A stretch of DNA of 7,434 bases from Thermotogae bacterium (GTDB lineage: Bacteria > Thermotogota > Thermotogae > Thermotogales > DSM-5069). The position numbers and the translations under genes were made by a program. The stretch lies in contig QNAO01000041.1 in the NCBI GenBank assembly GCA_003641785.1, positions 1 through 7,434 of the forward strand, written 5' to 3'. Below, piece by piece: positions 6,597 to 7,434 of this stretch; within the stretch, counting starts at the first letter, position 1, and each line of letters opens with the position of its first letter. Under the pieces are notes generated by a model. The model was not told the origin of the DNA. It made no database searches and worked only from the letters and a program-made list of their open reading frames with translations.

Positions 6597-6625
6597 ATTA
6601 TATCAGTATCAGGCATTTATTTAAA
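6597..6625 (-). promoter_or_regulatory. Sigma-A type extended -10 promoter of the operon
   Basis: Minus strand TGA-TATAAT: a perfect -10 (6602 down to 6597) preceded by the extended TGn (6605-6603). At 17-bp spacing the -35 position holds TTTTAA (6625-6620), a weak match to TTGACA, which the extended -10 can offset. Expected start is near 6590, giving a leader of about 50 nt that contains the operator. It should drive the whole operon, since no other promoter-sized gap exists downstream. Confidence 0.72.
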
Positions 6626-6741
6626 ATAACGTAATCAGGAGTAAAAGGAAGAATCTCGTCTATAAATTTTCATAATTTGACTTATTTCCTTCTCAGTTCA
6701 GAAAACAAATAATTCTCCATATTTAGTTTTAAAATCAGAAT

Positions 6742-6779
6742 AAACCATGATTGTACATTTGAAAAGAATGTACTGGTTT
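6742..6779. repeat. Interrupted inverted repeat upstream of the promoter (possible terminator or second regulator site)
   Basis: AAACCA, then TGATT, then GTACATT, a TGAAAAG loop, AATGTAC and TGGTTT. Thirteen base pairs form in two stacked blocks (6 and 7 bp) with a 5-nt bulge on one side. It lies just past the transposase scar in the direction of minus-strand transcription and could end read-through from 7434 towards the operon, but the run of U after it on that strand is poor; on the plus strand it is followed by TTTT. Its inner arms carry the same GTACAT/ATGTAC core as the operator at 6567-6586, in the opposite arrangement. The rest of 6626-6803 shows only AT-rich sequence with no gene. Confidence 0.55.
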
Positions 6780-6817
6780 TCTGAATTGGAAGTACACTAT
6801 TTAGGGTGTCTCAAAAA

Positions 6818-7105
6818 TCAGTAACAACCAACAATATTAGCGACCTTTCTGTGAGGACGATTGTTCAAGACATTGAACATGACACAGAGGTTGTATGCCA
6901 GAATGGCCAAACCCAATATCACATCATAATTCCTGTTTCTCACACACCAGATGTATTCCAGATTGAAATACTCTTGTAGAATGTTAATCGCTCTCTCTAT
7001 CTCCCAACGCTTTTTATACCTCTTTGCATATATTTGCCTCAATTGAATGCTCAGCCAACGAGTCTGACTCTGCTTTTTTAGTGATATACCTTTCCTTAGA
7101 AATTG
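6818..7105 (-). pseudogene. C-terminal fragment of an IS4/IS5-type DDE transposase
   Basis: The frame is open from 7105 to the stop at 6818, but family-like sequence begins only near the TTG at 7042 (RQIYAKRYKKRWEIER). Y-x2-R-x3-E-x6-Q is the YREK motif around the catalytic glutamate of the DDE triad, with Q in place of the last K. The rest (YFNLEYIWCVRNRNYDVILG, then a hydrophobic LAILAYNLCVMFNV helix) matches the usual C-terminal end of such transposases. Both catalytic aspartates and about three quarters of the protein are absent, and no start with a ribosome site exists in this frame, so it is not functional. Family assignment within IS4/IS5-like groups is uncertain. Confidence 0.75.
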
Positions 7106-7112
7106 TCATCAT
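7014..7112 (-). pseudogene. Truncated transposase-like 5' end (MMTISKE opening), out of frame with the DDE fragment
   Basis: A 32-codon reading frame with two adjacent ATG codons and a good ribosome site (GGGGGACG, about 6 nt upstream). It opens MMTISKERYITKKAESD and stops at TAA where it runs into the DDE transposase fragment in another frame. The opening resembles IS256-family N-termini. Only the first ten or so residues are likely original; the rest is read across the junction. It may still be translated, but a function is unlikely. Confidence 0.35.
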
Positions 7113-7161
7113 TTTTTCCGTCCCCCTATTTTTTATTTTAAACCACTTAAAGAGATGACAC

Positions 7162-7265
7162 CTTGGGTTTAGCCAAGAGCTACTTCGCAGCGGGTAATCC
7201 CGTCCTCGCCTGGGTCAGCACGCTGGCACATGGGTATGACTGCTGCACAGTTGATAAAAGCATGA
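7162..7265. other. GC-rich segment with tandem short hairpins (possible structured RNA or IS200/IS605-type end)
   Basis: By hand count 52 of 88 bases in 7163-7250 are G or C (59%), far above the surrounding sequence. Hairpin 1 is CTTGG-GTTTAG-CCAAG (7162-7177). Hairpin 2 is CGGG-TAAT-CCCG (7191-7202). GTCAGCA (7213-7219) and TGCTGC further on could form a longer stem. One plus-strand frame (7173-7265) reads 30 codons ending QLIKA and a stop, which might be the 3' end of an OrfB/TnpB-type gene, whose ends overlap a structured guide-RNA region, but no TnpB motif remains. No tRNA or rRNA fits. The structure is visible; identity is unknown. Confidence 0.4.
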
Positions 7266-7308
7266 CAATTGATGATAGGATGTTTGATAGAACAAGGAAA
7301 TGTTGGCA

Positions 7309-7434
7309 TCAGTACATAAATCCCAACAACCACAGTGGAATCACATTCCCATGAGGTAAATCTATATTGTCACGTATTACATAATCAGCTCTCTTTTTAG
7401 TCTTGTTTTTCCCACCTACTTCAAGAATGACACC
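7309..7434 (-). CDS. AAA-superfamily ATPase (DUF4143/PD-(D/E)XK type), C-terminal fragment
   Basis: The last 41 codons of a gene entering from the right edge, found by reading the minus strand. The tail reads GVILEVGGKNKTKKRADYVI, then RDNIDLPHG, then IPLWLLGFMY and a TGA. LEVGGKNK with the closing PLWLLGFMY is the recognisable end of prokaryotic AAA-type ATPases that carry DUF4143 and a restriction-nuclease-like C-terminal domain; the E of LEVGGK belongs to its E-x-G-G-K segment. The biological role of this group is largely undefined. The gene runs in the same direction as the sugar operon but is separated from it by the IS scar and the operon's own promoter, so it is probably not co-regulated. 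Whether the upstream part is intact cannot be seen. Confidence 0.75.
   Translation of the reverse strand, partial: GVILEVGGKNKTKKRADYVIRDNIDLPHGNVIPLWLLGFMY

Larger units (their letters stand above)
6804..7162 (-). mobile_element. Insertion-sequence remnant, apparently a mosaic of two elements
   Basis: The segment runs from GGGTGTCTC (6804) to TGACACC (7156-7162), so its ends share only GGTGTC as an inverted repeat. The left part carries the last codons of a DDE transposase followed by TTTTTGAGACACCC, typical of an IS 3' end. The right part, read on the minus strand, looks like the 5' end of a different element: GGTGTCATCTCTTTAAGTGG, a leader, GGGGGACG, then a double ATG opening MMTISKE, which recalls IS256-type transposase starts. 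The middle of both is missing. At about 360 bp it is too short for an active element. The two-origin reading is inference from the two incompatible frames. Confidence 0.6.

Noticed and set aside
6626..6720. Very short minus-strand frames such as MENYLFSELRRK and MKIYRRDSSFYS
   Set aside because: They are 12 codons each, overlap the promoter region, and show no conservation signal that can be judged. Chance frames are the simplest explanation.
7163..7354. A 63-codon plus-strand open frame across the GC-rich island
   Set aside because: It begins with a non-ATG codon without a ribosome site and its 3' part is antisense to the ATPase tail. The GC-rich part is better treated as structured sequence.
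7156..7434. TGACACC at 7156-7162 and again at 7428-7434, with loosely similar flanks, as direct repeats or IS ends
   Set aside because: The second copy falls in codons that read naturally as the ATPase tail (GVILEVGG), and the similarity beyond eight bases needs gaps. It is at the window edge and cannot be tested.

Overview
The window holds a tightly packed sugar uptake and catabolism operon on the minus strand (about 1-6625), preceded upstream by a scarred stretch of mobile-element debris (about 6804-7434). The DNA is AT-rich, ribosome binding sites are strong (GGAGG type), neighbouring genes overlap or nearly touch, and the secreted binding protein has a plain signal peptide without a lipobox cysteine. 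Together with the ribose-type transporter this suggests a Thermotogae-like bacterium (Pseudothermotoga, Mesotoga or Kosmotoga type). That is an inference from style only; a thermophilic Firmicute is the main alternative.

Operon, in transcription order (right to left): an extended -10 promoter (6597-6605, weak -35 at 6620-6625); a perfect 20-bp palindromic operator just downstream of the expected transcription start (6567-6586); a periplasmic sugar-binding protein (5571-6539); a 12-bp perfect hairpin (5505-5534); a DeoC-family class I aldolase (4758-5474); the double-NBD ABC ATPase (3248-4768); the permease (2251-3246); a VOC-superfamily metalloprotein (1829-2245); a fructose-6-phosphate aldolase/small transaldolase-family enzyme (1173-1832); a ribokinase-type PfkB kinase (227-1159); and the N-terminus of an FGGY sugar kinase (1-230, cut by the window edge).

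How the genes fit together: binding protein, ATPase and permease form a complete CUT2 (ribose/xylose/AI-2 type) importer. Inside the cell, two kinases of unrelated folds, two Schiff-base aldolases and a probable metal-dependent isomerase, epimerase or lyase could phosphorylate and cleave the imported sugar. Two kinases plus two aldolases exceed what simple ribose or deoxyribose use requires. The DeoC homologue also lacks the usual active-site cysteine region. The substrate may therefore be an unusual or deoxy sugar; it cannot be named from sequence alone.

Right end: a likely mosaic insertion-sequence scar (C-terminal DDE transposase fragment behind what looks like the 5' end of another element), then a GC-rich segment with tandem short hairpins, then the last 41 codons of an AAA/DUF4143-type ATPase running off the edge. 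No rRNA, tRNA or CRISPR array was seen.
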